Program-made: the position numbers and the translations under genes | Shown here: in pieces, positions 1 through 7,341 of the stretch | How the letters are laid out: every line of letters starts with the position of its first letter | Position numbering within the stretch: the first letter of the stretch is position 1 | The notes under the pieces: generated by a model | The model's input: only the letters and a program-made list of their open reading frames with translations | What the model was told of the DNA's origin: nothing | Databases searched by the model: none | From: Candidatus Adiutrix sp. | GTDB lineage: Bacteria > Desulfobacterota > Desulfarculia > Adiutricales > Adiutricaceae | DNA length: 64,000 nucleotides | Reading direction: 5' to 3' | Assembly: GCA_031263565.1 (NCBI GenBank) | Contig: JAISFR010000004.1 | Span: 20,393-84,392, forward strand

Positions 1-846
1 GACCGCCGAAAGCTGGGGAATCTTGTAGGTGAAGACCGTACCCCGGCCGGCGGCGGTTTCGATCAGCACTTCGCCGCCCAGAGTTTCCACGGTGTTCTTG
101 ACCACGTCCATGCCCACCCCGCGGCCGGAGATCTCGGTGGCCTCGATGTTGGTGGAAAAGCCGGGCTGCATGATCAGGTTCCAGCATTCGGCCTGGCTGA
201 TGGCCGCCGCGGCCGAAGGGGACAGAAGACCCTTTTCCACGGCCACCTGACGAATGCGGGCCTCGTTGAGGCCCCGGCCGTCGTCGCTGACCGAGACATA
301 GGTGAAGCCTTCCTTTTTATAGGCGGTCAGGATCAACTGCCCGGTGGGCTCCTTGCCGCTGTGCTGGCGCTCCAAAGGATCTTCCAGACCGTGGTCGACG
401 GCGTTTCTGATCTGATGGGCCAGGGGCTCGTAAAGTTTTTCGGCCACGGTCTTGTCGACCAGGGTGTCTTCCCCGACTATTTCAAAATTGACCTGCCGGC
501 CTTTTTTCTTCGCAATGTCGCGCACCAGGCGCCGGAAGCGCAGGAAAGTGTCCCGGATGGGCACCATGCGGATATCCATGACCAGGTGGTGAAGATCGGA
601 GGAGATGCGGTTGGCGGTCAGGGCCGCGTTCTTGACCATCTCCATGGAGCTTTTGTCAATGCTGGCCGCCGAGGTCGACAGATGCCGCTGAAGTATGGAA
701 ATATTGGAGGCGGTGATGATGATCTCCCCGGTCAGGCCCAAAAGCCGGTCAAGGTGGGAGATCTTGACCGCCATGCGATCCAGTTCCGGCGGGGCGCCGG
801 GATCTTTGACGTCTCCGGGGACTTGCGGGTTCGGATTACCAGGCAT
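1..846 (-). CDS. CheA-like chemotaxis-type histidine kinase, partial (runs off left edge)
   Basis: An open frame of 282 codons reads from ATG at 846 to the window edge with no stop. Residues about 20-95 look like the CheA P3 dimerisation helices (ISHLDRLLGLTGEI ... MDIRMVPI), followed by a CheA-type ATPase: N box HQIRNAVDHGLED, G1 box SDDGRGLN and G2 region GRGVGMDVVKNTVE. In full CheA proteins an Hpt (P1) and a P2 domain precede P3; here the frame starts only about 20 residues before P3, so no phosphorylatable histidine domain is visible. The start overlaps the last 11 bases of the upstream CheY-like gene, implying translational coupling. The C-terminal P5/CheW-like part would lie outside the window. 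Alternative: P1 is encoded by another gene. The family assignment is firm; the chemotactic role is inference. Confidence 0.88.
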   Translation of the reverse strand, partial: MPGNPNPQVPGDVKDPGAPPELDRMAVKISHLDRLLGLTGEIIITASNISILQRHLSTSAASIDKSSMEMVKNAALTANRISSDLHHLVMDIRMVPIRDTFLRFRRLVRDIAKKKGRQVNFEIVGEDTLVDKTVAEKLYEPLAHQIRNAVDHGLEDPLERQHSGKEPTGQLILTAYKKEGFTYVSVSDDGRGLNEARIRQVAVEKGLLSPSAAAAISQAECWNLIMQPGFSTNIEATEISGRGVGMDVVKNTVETLGGEVLIETAAGRGTVFTYKIPQLSAV

Positions 847-1234
847 GATCGAATATCCTCGTCAGTACGCTGTTGATCATTTCAGCCGTGGGGGGCTTGG
901 TCAGATAATCGTCGGCCCCCAACCTCAGGGCCCGGAAGATATATTTGGAATCGGCGTGGGTGGAGATGATGACCACCGGAATTTTTCTGAGGGCCGGGTC
1001 ATTCTTGATGGCTTCGGTCAGTTCAAAGCCGTCCAGCTCCGGCATGACCAGGTCGGTGATGACCAGGTCCACGGGCTTGGACTTCAGGATTTCCTGGGCC
1101 TTCAGCCCGTTTTCGGCTTCGGTGGTGCTCAGGCCCAGACTCTGAACGAGTTCCTTGATGGTCTTGCGCACGGCCAGGTAATCATCGACCACCAGGACCG
1201 ATTTTCCCTGCCAGGGCGGGTTGGGTTGAGCCAT
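836..1234 (-). CDS. CheY-like single-domain response regulator
   Basis: A 132-residue receiver domain with no output domain. The acidic pair D17-D18, the phospho-acceptor D61 in TDLVMPELDG, the Ser of IISTHAD and the conserved Lys of DDYLTKPP are all present, so it should be phosphorylatable. Its stop codon overlaps the ATG of the downstream CheA-like gene by 11 bases, which makes that kinase the obvious phosphodonor. The pair could drive motility or another Che-like output such as pili or gene expression; no methyl-accepting protein, CheW or CheB/R gene is in the window. The start ATG follows a G/A-rich stretch (GGGAGT at about -12). Confidence 0.9.
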   Translation of the reverse strand: MAQPNPPWQGKSVLVVDDYLAVRKTIKELVQSLGLSTTEAENGLKAQEILKSKPVDLVITDLVMPELDGFELTEAIKNDPALRKIPVVIISTHADSKYIFRALRLGADDYLTKPPTAEMINSVLTRIFDHAW

Positions 1235-1308
1235 TTTATTTTACTCCCGGCCGCCGGGCCAGAATTTCACCGACAGCCTGTAGATCGCCTGGGGATCGAA
1301 TTCGGCAC

Positions 1309-1365
1309 GTAACCAAAAAATGGTTTACGCCCAATTGATATAAGTTTTATCCTATCATTATTGGG
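1309..1365. promoter_or_regulatory. two consecutive inverted repeats upstream of the CheY-like gene
   Basis: Between dppC and the CheY-like gene lie two imperfect palindromes: GTAACCA/TGGTTTAC (1309-1328, five-A loop on the plus strand) and CCCAATTGATA/TATCATTATTGGG (1330-1365). Neither is followed by a clear T-tract in the minus direction, so they are better viewed as operator or mRNA-stability hairpins than as a classical terminator. Function unknown. Confidence 0.35.
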
Positions 1366-1406
1366 TTCAGGATTCAACTCATTCCCCAGTCGCGCCCCAG
1401 CCGCGT

Positions 1407-2237
1407 TTAATTTCTCGGGTCCAGGGCGTCCCTGAGGCCTTCGCCCACGAGGTTGTAACTCAACACCGTCAGTAAAATGGCCAGGCCGGGGTAGAAGCTC
1501 AGCCACCAGGCCCGGCTCAGGTAATCCTTGCCGTCGGCCAGCATGGCCCCCCAGGTGGCTGTCGGCGGCTGGACCCCCAGACCCAGGAAAGAGAGGGAGC
1601 TTTCGGTCAGAATGGCCCCGGCCACCCCCAGGGTGGCGGCCACCAGGACCGGGGCCAGGGCGTTGGGCAATAGATGGCGGATGATGATGCGCAGGTCCGA
1701 GGCCCCCAAGGCCCGGGCGGCCAGGATGAAATCCCGGTTCTTCAGGCTGATGAATTCGGCCCGGACCAGACGGGCCACGCCCATCCAGCCGGTCAGGCCG
1801 ATGACGGCCATGACGTTCCAGACCGAGGGCTCCAGGAGGGCGATGACCGCCAGGATCAGAAACATGCTGGGAAAACAGAGCATCAGGTCGCAGAAGCGCA
1901 TGATCAGGCTGTCCGCCCAGCCGCCGTAATAGCCGGCCGCGCTGCCCAAAAGCAGCCCGATGGCCGTGGCCAGGCCCACGGCCACAAAACCCACCTTGAG
2001 GCTGACCTGGCCGCCCCAGATCAGGCGGGACAAAACGTCCCGGCCCAGGGAATCGGTGCCCAGCACATGCTCCCGGCCGGGGGGCCTGAGGCGGTTGCGG
2101 GGGTCGGGCCGGTCCGGGTCATAGGGGGCGATGAAGCCGGCCAGGCCGGAGACGATGAACAGGATCAGCACCAGAGAGCCGCCGGCCAGGGCCAGACGGT
2201 TGCGGGCGAAGCGTTTGAGGAAGGTTTTCAGGTTCAT
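1407..2237 (-). CDS. ABC transporter inner-membrane permease, DppC/OppC family
   Basis: A 276-residue polytopic protein. It begins with the family-typical N-terminal helix (residues about 14-36) and the periplasmic signature LGTDSLGRDVLSRLIWG, followed by five further hydrophobic segments and the EAA loop ARALGASDLRIIIRHLLPNAL that docks on the ATPase. With DppB it forms the membrane channel of a dipeptide/oligopeptide/nickel-type importer. It lies 83 bases downstream of dppB on the same strand. No substrate-binding protein or DppD/F ATPase gene lies next to the pair in this window, so the substrate cannot be called. Length is normal for the family (about 270-300). Confidence 0.92.
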   Translation of the reverse strand: MNLKTFLKRFARNRLALAGGSLVLILFIVSGLAGFIAPYDPDRPDPRNRLRPPGREHVLGTDSLGRDVLSRLIWGGQVSLKVGFVAVGLATAIGLLLGSAAGYYGGWADSLIMRFCDLMLCFPSMFLILAVIALLEPSVWNVMAVIGLTGWMGVARLVRAEFISLKNRDFILAARALGASDLRIIIRHLLPNALAPVLVAATLGVAGAILTESSLSFLGLGVQPPTATWGAMLADGKDYLSRAWWLSFYPGLAILLTVLSYNLVGEGLRDALDPRN

Positions 2238-2320
2238 CAGACTCCCCTGGCGACAGTGGCCGGACGGGCTGTTTACCGGGCAGGCCGGCGGGCGGATTAC
2301 AGACCGGGCCGGCGCATAAA

Positions 2321-3304
2321 TTACTTGAAGGCGGCATCGCGGACGCGGGGGTCGACCCAGGCGTAGCCGAGGTCGGCCAGGAGGTTGCCCAGAAGGGTCA
2401 GCACCGCCCCGATGACCAGGCCGCCCATGACCAGGGGATAGTCCCGGCTCATGACCGCGGTGTAGAAAAGCTGGCCCAGCCCGGGGATGGCGAAGATGGA
2501 CTCCATGATGACCGAGCCGCCGATGAGGCCCGGCACCGAGAGGCCCAAAATGGTGATGACCGGTATCAGGGCGTTCCTCAGGGCGTGCTTGCCGATGACC
2601 ACCCTCTCCGGCAGGCCCTTGGCCCGGGCGGTGGTCAGATAGTCCTGGCGGATGACTTCCAGCATGTTGGAGCGCATGTAGCGGGAGAGCCCGGCCAGTC
2701 CGCCGATGGTCGAGATGGTCAGCGGCAGGACCAGATGCCGGGCCAGATCGATTAATTTCCGGCCGGGGCTCAACTGGTCGAAATCGAGCGAGGTCAGGCC
2801 GGAAATGGGCAGCCAGCCCAGGTCCACCCCGAAAAGGCGCATGCCCAACAGGGCCAGCCAGAAAGAGGGCGCGGCAAAGCCGATAAAGAGAATGACCGTC
2901 GAGAGCCGGTCGAAGACCCCCCCGGCCCGCACCGCCGAAATGATGCCCACCGGCAGCGAGATCATCAGGATGATCATCAGCGAGGCCACGTTCAGAGCCA
3001 GGGTGACCGGCAGGCGCTCGACGATCTTATCCAGCACCGGCCGGCGGTCCGGGGAGAAGGAGCGGCCGAAATCCAGCCTGACCAGGCGGACCAGCCAAGA
3101 AAGGTACTGCTCGTGGAGAGGGCGGTCGAGCCCGTAGAGTTCAATGAGCCGCTGCTTGGCTTCCAGGGTCACCTGGGGGTTGAGGTCGGTCATCAGGTCG
3201 GTGGGCCGGCCCGGGGCCAGGTGCATGACCGCGAAACTGACCACGGTTATCCCCAGAAGGGCCGGAATCATCATTAAAAGGCGTTTGACGGTGTATTTCA
3301 ACAT
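2321..3304 (-). CDS. ABC transporter inner-membrane permease, DppB/OppB family
   Basis: The start is placed at ATG 3304 ([20 protein letters not shown]), which has the usual DppB N-terminus and a GGAAGGA ribosome site about 8 bases upstream; a longer in-frame extension to 3478 is not supported because it crosses a duplicated segment and has no family similarity. The 327-residue product has six predicted membrane segments and the EAA loop [20 protein letters not shown]. It pairs with the downstream dppC. Codons 68-88 (3041-3103) are the source of a 63-bp duplication found just upstream of the gene. Regulation was not resolved; its promoter would have to lie within or beyond that duplicated segment, facing the hsp20 promoter. 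Confidence 0.92.
   Translation of the reverse strand: MLKYTVKRLLMMIPALLGITVVSFAVMHLAPGRPTDLMTDLNPQVTLEAKQRLIELYGLDRPLHEQYLSWLVRLVRLDFGRSFSPDRRPVLDKIVERLPVTLALNVASLMIILMISLPVGIISAVRAGGVFDRLSTVILFIGFAAPSFWLALLGMRLFGVDLGWLPISGLTSLDFDQLSPGRKLIDLARHLVLPLTISTIGGLAGLSRYMRSNMLEVIRQDYLTTARAKGLPERVVIGKHALRNALIPVITILGLSVPGLIGGSVIMESIFAIPGLGQLFYTAVMSRDYPLVMGGLVIGAVLTLLGNLLADLGYAWVDPRVRDAAFK
3041..3103 (-). repeat. 63-bp direct repeat, copy inside dppB
   Basis: This intragenic segment matches 3318-3380 at 61 of 63 positions in the same orientation (differences at 3050/3327 and 3090/3367). It encodes the stretch following the first periplasmic loop of DppB. Confidence 0.95.
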
Positions 3305-3317
3305 ACAAAATATCCTT

Positions 3318-3380
3318 CCGGCGGTCAGGGGAGAAGGAGCGGCCGAAATCCAGCCTGACCAGGCGGCCCAGCCAAGAAAG
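3318..3380 (-). repeat. 63-bp direct repeat, extragenic copy upstream of dppB
   Basis: Same-orientation copy of dppB codons placed 14 bases before the dppB start codon. It is not in the dppB frame and so does not encode the same peptide. It occupies the position of the dppB 5' leader or promoter and ends 16 bases before the -35 element of the divergent hsp20 promoter. Confidence 0.95.
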
Positions 3381-3396
3381 TGACGGGCGGAGCTTC

Positions 3397-3427
3397 TTGA
3401 CAACGGCGGAGACGTGTTTACTTTATG
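3397..3427 (+). promoter_or_regulatory. probable sigma-70 promoter for the hsp20 pair
   Basis: A consensus -35 TTGACA (3397-3402) is followed after 19 bases by TTTATG (3422-3427). No CIRCE inverted repeat or sigma-32 type -35/-10 was found. The first Hsp20 gene then has an excellent ribosome site (AAGGAGGTGA just before ATG 3490). Confidence 0.5.
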
Positions 3428-3489
3428 GACGTAGATGATTTGGTCCCTGTGAGGGGATATTAGCAGATAAAACGCCAAGGAGGTGAATT

Positions 3490-3957
3490 ATGTCCCTGTT
3501 CAGATTCAGTCCCAAGGCCGGCCGTTATGGTTTGCCGTTCTGGGAACTGGAAAAGATGCGCGACCACATGGAAACCATCTACAACGCCCTGGCCGGCGGC
3601 GTCTCCCAGATAAGGAAAAATTATACCGGAGTTTTTCCGCTCGTCAACCTTTTCGAGGATGACGATCATCTTTACCTGATGGCCGAACTGCCCGGAGCGG
3701 CGCCCGACAAGTTGGAAGTCTCGGTCAAGGGCGAGGCCCTGAGCCTGCGCGGCGAGGTCCGGGCGGCCGAGGCCGGCGACGAGGTCAACTATCACCGCCG
3801 GGAACGCGAGAGCGGCAGTTTTCGCCGCATCCTGGCCCTCCCGGTCAAGGTTGATACGGAGCGCATCGAGGCCGCCTTTAGAAACGGCGTTCTGACCGTG
3901 ACCATGCCCAAGGCCGCCGAGGCCAAGGCCCACCAAATTGCCGTCAAAACCGAATAG
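3490..3957 (+). CDS. Hsp20/alpha-crystallin small heat-shock protein (first copy)
   Basis: A 155-residue cytoplasmic ATP-independent holdase. Residues about 48-140 form the alpha-crystallin domain: FEDDDHLYLMAELPG, the family signature around GEALSLRGEV, and the terminal strand with NGVLTVTMPKA. An IxV-like tail (HQIAVKTE) is present for oligomer contacts. The Shine-Dalgarno sequence is near-perfect. It is followed after 10 bases by a second, divergent Hsp20, and the two are typically co-expressed and can co-assemble. An HspC4/HspC2-type pair is common in Desulfobacterota; this comparison is from family knowledge. Confidence 0.95.
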   Translation: MSLFRFSPKAGRYGLPFWELEKMRDHMETIYNALAGGVSQIRKNYTGVFPLVNLFEDDDHLYLMAELPGAAPDKLEVSVKGEALSLRGEVRAAEAGDEVNYHRRERESGSFRRILALPVKVDTERIEAAFRNGVLTVTMPKAAEAKAHQIAVKTE

Positions 3958-3967
3958 GAGGCGCCCC

Positions 3968-4399
3968 ATGAGCCAGGATTTAAATGTGCGTGACAAGCAG
4001 GAGGTCAACGTGGGGGCGGCCGAAAACACCCGCAACGAACCCCTGTTCAGCCCGGTGGTGGATATCTGGGAAGGCGAGCGAGGCCTGATTCTGGTGTCTG
4101 ATATGCCCGGCGTCGACCCGGAGAATCTGACCGTGGACCTTCAGGACAACACCCTGACCATCAGCGGGCAGGTGCCCCCGATGCCCGAAGGCCGCAAATC
4201 GCTCTTGAAAGAGTATGAGGTGGGCAATTTTTATCGCCAGTTCACCCTGGCCGACAGTATCGACCAGGCCGGCATCACCGCCACCCTGAAAGACGGCGTT
4301 TTGAGGCTGGAACTGCCCCGGGTGGCCCCGGCCCGGCCCCGCAAGATCAAGATCAAAACCGATGAGACGAGAGCCTCGGACGATCCCGGCAGTTGCTGA
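3968..4399 (+). CDS. Hsp20/alpha-crystallin small heat-shock protein (second copy)
   Basis: ATG 3968 is chosen because GGAGG lies 6 bases upstream; an in-frame codon at 3938 inside the preceding gene lacks this. The 143-residue protein has a shorter acidic N-terminus (MSQDLNVRDKQEVN), an alpha-crystallin domain from about 30 to 120 (ILVSDMPGVDPENLTVDLQ ... LKDGVLRLELP) and the C-terminal I-x-I motif KIKIK. It is co-transcribed with the first Hsp20 and followed by an intrinsic terminator. The two proteins differ enough that they are old paralogues, not a recent duplication. Confidence 0.95.
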   Translation: MSQDLNVRDKQEVNVGAAENTRNEPLFSPVVDIWEGERGLILVSDMPGVDPENLTVDLQDNTLTISGQVPPMPEGRKSLLKEYEVGNFYRQFTLADSIDQAGITATLKDGVLRLELPRVAPARPRKIKIKTDETRASDDPGSC

Positions 4400-4419
4400 T
4401 CATTATTTTATTTCTGACG

Positions 4420-4451
4420 ACCCGCCCGGCTCCCCGCCGAGCGGGTTTTTA
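4420..4451 (+). terminator. rho-independent terminator after the hsp20 operon
   Basis: Stem ACCCGC (4420-4425) pairs with GCGGGT (4441-4446) and is followed by TTTTTATT. It also separates this operon from the convergent hybrid kinase gene. Confidence 0.75.
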
Positions 4452-4461
4452 TTAAGCAAAA

Positions 4462-6288
4462 TCAAATATAAAAGTCTAGAGCTTGTTCCGTACTTATTCT
4501 CAGGCCCACCGGGATCCATTTAGCTAATATGTCCGACAGCTCGTCTCGTTGAATGGGTTTGCTTAAAAAATCGTTCATCCCGGAGGCTAAAAGGGTCTCT
4601 TTGACTCCGGCCATGGCGTTGGCTGTGAGAGCGATGATGGGTATTTCAGACATGGCCCCGCCCATGGCTCGAATGTTGGCCGTGGTCTCCAGTCCGTCCA
4701 TCTCAGGCATCATCTGATCCATGAAAATCAGTTGGTATTTATTGTGAGCCACCTTTTCCAAAGCCTCCTGGCCGCTGGCGGCCCGGTCGGTTTGGATGCC
4801 GTGGATGCGCAGTAAACCGGAGGCTACAGTTAAATTGAGCTCATTGTCATCGACCACCAGAGCGACGATGGCCCCCCCGTAATTGAGATCGGATTTGGGT
4901 TTTTTAGATAGTTGCGGTTTTTTCCCCTCTACTTTCGGAATGATAACCCTGAATAAACTGCCCTTATCATATTCGCTTTCTACTTCAATGGCGCCGCCCA
5001 TCAGCTCAACGAGGTATTTACTGACCGAAAGGCCCAGTCCGGTCCCTCTGATGTGGCGGTTTTTAGCCGTGTTCACCTGTTTGAAGGCCTCAAAAAGAAA
5101 AGGCAGATCCTCTTTCTTGATGCCAATGCCAGTATCTGTTATTTCAAAAACGAGATTGTGGCCGGCCTTACTGACCTTTAAGGTGACGGAACCTTCTGTC
5201 GTGAATTTTATGGCGTTGCCTAAAATATTTAATAAGACCTGCCTTAACCTGACGTCATCCCCATTTAAGTAGAGAGGAAATTCCAGGTCCGATTCCAGCG
5301 ATACAGTTATATTTTTCTCGCCGGCTAAAAATTTGGCCATAGTGATAATGTTATCAAGGAGTCTTTCAAGGCTGTAGTTTATCGGGGAAAGCTTCATCTT
5401 CCCCAGCTCCAGTTTGGACAGATCCAAGATATCGTTAATGATGCTGAGGAGGGCGGTGCCGGCTGTTTTGATGTCCTCGACGTAAGCCTTGGGCCCTTCG
5501 GAAAGGGAAGGATCGCTGGCCAGGATCTCCGAGATGCCGATGATGGCGTTCATGGGGGTGCGGATTTCGTGGCTCATCATGGACAGAAACTGAGTTTTAG
5601 CTTGATAGGCGGTTTGAAAGCCCCTGGCACGGCGACGGTAGACGATTAAAAGGAAGATGACCGCACTCAGGACGGTGGTCAGTTCGACCATGAGCATTCT
5701 ATTGACCGAGCGACTGTGTTCGCCGGCGGCGATCATGGCCGAGTCGGAGATATCCACTCCGGCTACGGCGATGACCTGGCCCTGGGAGTTGAAGACCGGG
5801 CTGTAGGCGGACATGAGTCCGTCCCAAATGCCGGCGTACTTGCCCATTTCTGTGGCCGTGACTTCCCCGTCAAAGGCGCTGTGGACGTAGCTGTCCGGTT
5901 CGGTAGCCATCCCCGGCGTAACCATGGTCCCGGGGTCGAGATCGTTATCGATTATGTACTGGAGTTCACCGTCGGCCCAGCGCAGATAATAGACGAACCG
6001 AACGTTATATTCCTTGGCAAAGTCGATCAGTTGGGCCCTTTTAGCGGCCCAAAGTTCGCTGCCCGTATCCTCTGGTTTTCTGAGGTTGGCCAAATCCGAC
6101 TCTGCCATTAACAGGGCGGCGTGCTTGGCAGCGAGTTTAAGGCGGGAAGTGATGTCCTGATGGAGGAGGTCGGAGTATTGCTCAATGGACTGGTGCGCCC
6201 TAAAGGTTGTAAACACTATCCCCACGGTCAGCAACAGGAAGATGAAAAGAAAGGTGTTCTCCAGGATGTTAGCCAGTCGATTGTTCAT
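4462..6288 (-). CDS. membrane hybrid sensor histidine kinase (Cache-like sensor, HisKA, HATPase, receiver)
   Basis: The start is set at ATG 6288 (MNNRLANILEN), with CAGG 5 bases upstream; it puts the first membrane helix at about residues 10-30. A periplasmic Cache-like sensor of about 170 residues follows, then a second helix (about 205-225, TVLSAVIFLLIVYRRR). The HisKA H-box is SHEIRTPMNAI with H240; the ATPase has NILGNAIKF and TGLGLSVSK; a C-terminal receiver carries D524 in MDQMMPEMDG. It has no Hpt domain and no adjacent response regulator, so the final phospho-acceptor is unknown. The gene and its upstream region are visibly richer in A/T and in TTA/AAA-type codons than neighbours, suggesting later acquisition. 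Signal unknown. Confidence 0.93.
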   Translation of the reverse strand: MNNRLANILENTFLFIFLLLTVGIVFTTFRAHQSIEQYSDLLHQDITSRLKLAAKHAALLMAESDLANLRKPEDTGSELWAAKRAQLIDFAKEYNVRFVYYLRWADGELQYIIDNDLDPGTMVTPGMATEPDSYVHSAFDGEVTATEMGKYAGIWDGLMSAYSPVFNSQGQVIAVAGVDISDSAMIAAGEHSRSVNRMLMVELTTVLSAVIFLLIVYRRRARGFQTAYQAKTQFLSMMSHEIRTPMNAIIGISEILASDPSLSEGPKAYVEDIKTAGTALLSIINDILDLSKLELGKMKLSPINYSLERLLDNIITMAKFLAGEKNITVSLESDLEFPLYLNGDDVRLRQVLLNILGNAIKFTTEGSVTLKVSKAGHNLVFEITDTGIGIKKEDLPFLFEAFKQVNTAKNRHIRGTGLGLSVSKYLVELMGGAIEVESEYDKGSLFRVIIPKVEGKKPQLSKKPKSDLNYGGAIVALVVDDNELNLTVASGLLRIHGIQTDRAASGQEALEKVAHNKYQLIFMDQMMPEMDGLETTANIRAMGGAMSEIPIIALTANAMAGVKETLLASGMNDFLSKPIQRDELSDILAKWIPVGLRISTEQALDFYI

Positions 6289-6661
6289 GGAACCTGACCA
6301 AATTTTACCTGGACTCGCTTTCGGGGGGCACGCCATGACACAATTCCTATGGAAAAACTGCAAGTTTTTGAATTATATCATAGGAGGCTATGTATTGTGC
6401 GCATTATTTGAGCGGCCTTTAAATCCGCTTACCTGCGTGTCGGAGAGCAGGATCTGTTCGTGTCGGGTGGACTCATGAATTGGAAAGGACATCGTTGCTA
6501 TATGCATGCGCACTACAACGCGAAAAAGGCTGTTGACGAGCGGGCCGCGTTTCAAGGCAGAGAGAAATACTGAATGTGTTCGGGATCAAAACCTATGTAT
6601 AATTTTCCGGAAGATTATAAAGAAAGAACAGCGGCTGAAGCAACTGACGTTGTTTAGGGGC
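6289..6661. other. 373-bp gene-free, AT-richer spacer
   Basis: Between the hybrid kinase start and the end of the DUF3786 gene no coding frame with a ribosome site is convincing on either strand. Composition resembles the kinase rather than the surrounding G+C-rich DNA. It should contain the kinase promoter (minus strand), but no clear -35/-10 pair was identified. Confidence 0.5.
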
Positions 6662-7291
6662 TCAGGCCAGGGTCCGGGCCAGGCCTATCAGGCGGTAGAC
6701 CAGGGCCGAGCCCAGCCAGGCCAGATCTTCGTTGGAGAAATAAGAGCCGGCGACCCGGTCGAAAAGCACCTGGCCGGCCGCCTCGAATTCATCGTCGGCA
6801 TGGTGCAGAATGACCAGCAGATCAATATTAGGCAGAACCCGAAAGCGGGCGGCCTCGTCTCCGCGGCCGGCCGTCGGTTCCCCCCCCAGGGCAGTCGCGG
6901 CCCGGGTCAGAAGGCCCGGCGCCCGGCCGAAAACCTTGGCCAGCGGAATTTCCGCCCGGTTGGCGAAGGCCTTGATATAGAATTCGCCGCCGGGTATCTG
7001 GCGATAGGAGACCAAGTCGCCGGTGGGCGGATCACCCCCGGCCCCGGTCAGGTAATGGAGCAGCAGAACCGCGTCGGTCAGGCTGAATTCCTCGCCGGGT
7101 TTCTGGTCCCGCCAGGCGGCGTTCATCTCCGGGGCCAGCACCAGGGCCGGGCGGCCGAAGAAATCCAGTTGAAAACCATCCGGCGCGGACAGACGCACGG
7201 CCCCGGAAGCGTCGGCCACGGCCTGGGGATCTCTGGCGGCCAGTTCTTCAGCCGCGAGGCGACAGGCCTTCTTGTAATCGTCAACTCTCAC
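6662..7291 (-). CDS. DUF3786 family protein
   Basis: A 209-residue soluble protein with the DUF3786 layout: an N-terminal helix with paired Asp/Tyr (MRVDDYKKACRLAAEELAA), a central SLTDAVLLLHYLTGAGG segment and the GDLVSYRQIPGGEFYIKAFANR motif that typifies the family. Biochemical function is not established; members are common in strict anaerobes, often near corrinoid or Fe-S enzymes (family knowledge). It lies 50 bases downstream of the DHH phosphoesterase gene and is probably co-transcribed with it. A downstream partner is lacking because the next gene is 370 bases away. Confidence 0.8.
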   Translation of the reverse strand: MRVDDYKKACRLAAEELAARDPQAVADASGAVRLSAPDGFQLDFFGRPALVLAPEMNAAWRDQKPGEEFSLTDAVLLLHYLTGAGGDPPTGDLVSYRQIPGGEFYIKAFANRAEIPLAKVFGRAPGLLTRAATALGGEPTAGRGDEAARFRVLPNIDLLVILHHADDEFEAAGQVLFDRVAGSYFSNEDLAWLGSALVYRLIGLARTLA

Positions 7292-7341
7292 GGCGGCTCC
7301 TTTTCGGGGGAAAGTCCAAAAGCGGCATGCGGTATAAGGTA

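Noticed and set aside
1298..1309. Twelve bases GAATTCGGCACG identical to a common EcoRI cDNA-cloning adaptor
   Set aside because: It is short, lies in an otherwise native intergenic region, no vector sequence flanks it, and chance similarity is plausible. Only read-level data could show contamination.
3305..3489. Search for a CIRCE element or sigma-32 promoter before the hsp20 genes
   Set aside because: No TTAGCACTC/GAGTGCTAA palindrome and no sigma-32 type pair; only a sigma-70-like promoter was seen.
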